Assembly (NCBI RefSeq): GCF_007828035.1
Contig: NZ_VITV01000002.1
Span: 124,001-188,000 of the forward strand
Origin: Nitrospirillum amazonense
GTDB lineage: Bacteria; Pseudomonadota; Alphaproteobacteria; Azospirillales; Azospirillaceae
Length of the DNA: 64,000 nt
Direction of reading: 5' to 3'
Part shown: positions 63,101 to 64,000 of the stretch, piece after piece
Layout: the number at the start of each line of letters is the position of its first letter
Numbering within the stretch: the first letter of the stretch is position 1
The notes under the pieces: model-generated
Told to the model about the DNA's origin: nothing
Database searches by the model: none
Seen by the model: only the letters and a program-made list of their open reading frames with translations
Program-made: the position numbers and the translations under genes

Positions 63101-63535
63101 AATGGCTCTGTCTTTGTGGGCGGCTCACAGACGGCGATCAACGGGGATAACAATGCTATCACGCTCTATGCGGGTGTCGGCGCGACGGTAAGCGGTAAAA
63201 ATGAGCTCATCTCCACCGTAGGCGCCAACACCACCGTCGCCCTCTCCACCAACGGCGTCGGCCCCAGCGGTGAACTGGATCTGTTTGTGACCCATGACCA
63301 AGTCTGGCTGCAGCAGTCGGGCAATGACCTGATTATTGATCAAGTTAATGGAACCCAGGACGTGACATTGAAGGACTGGTTCCTTCAAAGTCCTGGTGGG
63401 ACCTATGATCATCAGGTCGCCACGATCAAGGCCAGCGACGGCGTCACGCTATCCAGCGCAAGCATCACCAACTTGTTCAGCACCTCTCACACCGGGGCCA
63501 GCGACAGCGTGCTGCTCAACTCCTGGAAGTCCTGA
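60149..63535 (+). CDS. Giant repeat protein with 248-residue duplication and RTX-associated C-terminus
   Basis: A 1128-residue paralogue of the 56146 protein. It begins with an AT-rich coded region (about residues 1-190), followed by G-N/D-x-V/I repeats, an RTX-linker-like segment (AKVRYDASNMTINLSTGHATASNSSTSDALIGISSVIV), and two nearly identical 248-residue blocks plus a decayed third (see repeat). The C-terminus (SGELDLFVTHDQVWLQQSGNDLIIDQVNGTQDVTLKDWF...VATIKASDGVTLSSASITNLFSTSH) is closely related to the first protein. Canonical acidic nonapeptides are scarce. GAGG lies 6 nt before the ATG at 60149. It is likely secreted and surface-acting. Confidence 0.8.
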   Translation: MASVTQDGVSYTLNSADPTVFVSGNNDYIRSDSGSVIFNRSASHGNITIAGSNDSITDNYVLNTITISGSNDTISASTDYIYLSNYISDINSITVLGDNSVYGQLSSGGDTIKFGRLSNQVNQGSIAYQTFTGGGDNLILSNSVALTVNALVGNSAGNKITMGSYDTLYLNSSGNTISLTGGNSTVNLSSGVSGNTVKVQTTTGSGTVTVNGAGTLNSIAASSGTIATSGTVTVNDSGNILWLAGAQATLSGIAANLTLNATAATTVLTVTDTGKAFTVGGGNQVSLIGSSETVTMNSGTLVNSSGSNTLVASGSSTLIAAAGTSVLVGSGSGATLKVTGGSAKVRYDASNMTINLSTGHATASNSSTSDALIGISSVIVNGGTDTITLGASQSATLSGSGNSVSAANGANVTIAGGGYQNTANEVTLSNGIMALTVDARANLTGSGNHVSSGSNDNVGVTGDNNTLTATGSGDGFWITGSNDKVIVQGTQAQINGNSVAISLSANASATLNGNGNTVTMASGSALHITGGGRVASTNTVTLSSSTVTLDQDSRADLTGSANQVTITGTVNVAVSGTQNTITSTASGSGIYVGGAASGGSTVTVSDTGGSNTIYVYANTQSAVDVLTVTGNGDIINMNSNWNLTLSGSGNTVGMIAGETISITGGGEFATANTVTLSNGTLILGQHARANLTGSGNHVTSGSNNNVGVAGDNNTLTATGSGDGFWITGSNDTVIVQSTQAQINGSNVAISLWANASATLNGNGNTVTMASGSALHITGGGWVAATNTVTLSSSTVTLDQDSRADLTGDANQVTITGTVNVAVSGTQNTITATASGSGIFVGGAAGGGSTVTVSDTGGGNTIYVYANTQSTVDVLTVTGNGDTINMNSNWKLTLSGSGNTVGMIAGETISITGGGEFATANTVTLSNGTLILGQHARANLTGSGNQVTLGNNDNLGVDGSHNVLTATGSGDGLWISGASNTANISNGSVFVGGSQTAINGDNNAITLYAGVGATVSGKNELISTVGANTTVALSTNGVGPSGELDLFVTHDQVWLQQSGNDLIIDQVNGTQDVTLKDWFLQSPGGTYDHQVATIKASDGVTLSSASITNLFSTSHTGASDSVLLNSWKS
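61461..62948 (+). repeat. 744-bp tandem duplication inside the repeat protein gene
   Basis: Two in-frame copies of 744 bp (248 residues), 61461-62204 and 62205-62948, begin with ACGCACGGGCC. A third, diverged copy starts at 62949 with the same ACGCACGGGCC and fades by about 63090. The two copies differ mostly at scattered positions, such as AATGACAAGGTC against AATGACACGGTC. Confidence 0.9.
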
Positions 63536-63539
63536 CGGT

Positions 63540-63573
63540 TGGGCGGCTCCCCGAGATGTCTGGGGGCCGCCCA
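63540..63573 (+). terminator. Hairpin after the giant repeat protein gene
   Basis: TGGGCGGC-CCCC pairs with GGGG-GCCGCCCA across a 9-nt loop, starting 5 bp after the stop. There is no T-run. Confidence 0.5.
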
Positions 63574-63590
63574 TCCTCCACAGGCTGAAA

Positions 63591-63625
63591 ACCAAAACGC
63601 CCGGACGGAGACTCCCGTCCGGGCG
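63591..63625 (-). terminator. Rho-independent terminator of parE
   Basis: On the minus strand CGCCCGGACGG pairs with its complement, with a loop of about 6 nt, followed by TTTTGGTTTT. It lies about 25 bp after the parE stop. Confidence 0.8.
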
Positions 63626-63649
63626 CTCGCCTAAGCTTTCAGCCGGCGC

Positions 63650-64000
63650 TTAAACGTCCAGGTCCTGCGCGAACTTGGCGTTTTCCTGGATGAACTTGAA
63701 GCGCAGCTCCGGTTTGCGGCCCATCAGGCTTTCCACCAGGCTGGCGGTGTTTTCCGCGTCGTCCTTCTGCTCGGGGTCGCGGACGTCCGGCACGGTCACG
63801 CGCAGCAGGGTGCGGCGCGCCGGATCCATGGTGGTTTCCTTCAACTGGCTGGGCTGCATCTCGCCCAGGCCTTTGAAGCGGCTGATCTCCACCTTCTGGT
63901 TGGCCTTGAACACGCTCGCCAACAGCTCGTCCTTGTGGGCGTCGTCGCGGGCGTAGCGGACGTTGCTGCCCTGGGACAGGCGGTACAGCGGGGGCAGGGC
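63650..64000 (-). CDS. parE: DNA topoisomerase IV subunit B, C-terminal part (truncated by the window)
   Basis: The visible 116 residues are the end of a type IIA topoisomerase B subunit. PLYRLSQGSNVRYARDDAHKDELLA is followed by ISRFKGLGEMQPSQLKETTMDPARRTLLRVTVPD, and the end is SLVESLMGRKPELRFKFIQENAKFAQDLDV. The QLKETTMDP wording is ParE-like; GyrB usually reads QLWETTLDP. It unlinks replicated chromosomes with ParC. The reading frame is open to the window edge, so the start lies outside. Confidence 0.9.
   Translation of the reverse strand, partial: ALPPLYRLSQGSNVRYARDDAHKDELLASVFKANQKVEISRFKGLGEMQPSQLKETTMDPARRTLLRVTVPDVRDPEQKDDAENTASLVESLMGRKPELRFKFIQENAKFAQDLDV

Overview
The window is GC-rich DNA with short intergenic gaps and many ATGA/TGATG stop-start overlaps. 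FliX, a SciP-type DUF1153 protein, a CtrA-type TTAA-N7-TTAA site and sigma-54 flagellar promoters point to a flagellated alphaproteobacterium, most plausibly of the Rhodospirillales/Azospirillaceae type (the family placement is inference). I see no rRNA, tRNA, CRISPR array, insertion sequence or prophage. Most of it reads as core chromosome.

Layout. 1-5.2 kb: an oxidative-stress operon (catalase-like peroxidase, cytochrome b561, ECF sigma factor) behind its own ECF-type promoter, an MFS exporter, a methyltransferase-like protein and ClpP. 5.4-12.3 kb: a two-gene ABC importer without a binding protein, apt, and a Mla-type lipid transport operon (MlaE with fused STAS domain, MlaF, MlaD, auxiliary lipoprotein, unknown). 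12.5-23.4 kb: a DUF2336 protein, a class A beta-lactamase-like protein, HrpB, a DUF1428 protein, two response regulators, the phosphatidylethanolamine genes psd-pssA, a methyltransferase and small unknowns. 23.5-31.4 kb: Tex, then YfgM-like/BamB/Der (outer-membrane assembly and ribosome biogenesis) and an unknown 402-residue protein. 31.4-45.2 kb: flagellar genes in three minus-strand operons (fliK-flgD, flgI-flgJ-flgN-like, flgF-flgG-flgA-flgH), with sciP, fliX, dksA, an AraC regulator and a soluble tandem-PAS chemoreceptor between them. 45.5-55.0 kb: a cyclophilin, a YdbH-like envelope protein, glutathione peroxidase, LptD, a free-standing Lrp ligand-binding domain and a DEAD-box helicase. 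55.8-63.5 kb: an accessory-looking stretch with a tiny His/Gly-rich secreted protein and two large repeat proteins, both ending in an RTX-associated C-terminal domain, on either side of a TPR-glycosyltransferase. The window ends inside parE.

Two signals stand out. First, each of the three flagellar operons has a GG-N10-GC sigma-54 promoter, and 74-104 bp further upstream each has a 13-bp palindrome of the form GGCA-R-WWW-Y-TGCC. This is what a shared enhancer, for example for a FlbD-type activator controlled by FliX, would look like. Second, the locus at 56.1-63.5 kb looks like a surface or secreted repeat-protein system with its own glycosyltransferase. One repeat protein contains a 744-bp (248-residue) tandem duplication and an AT-rich N-terminal coding region.
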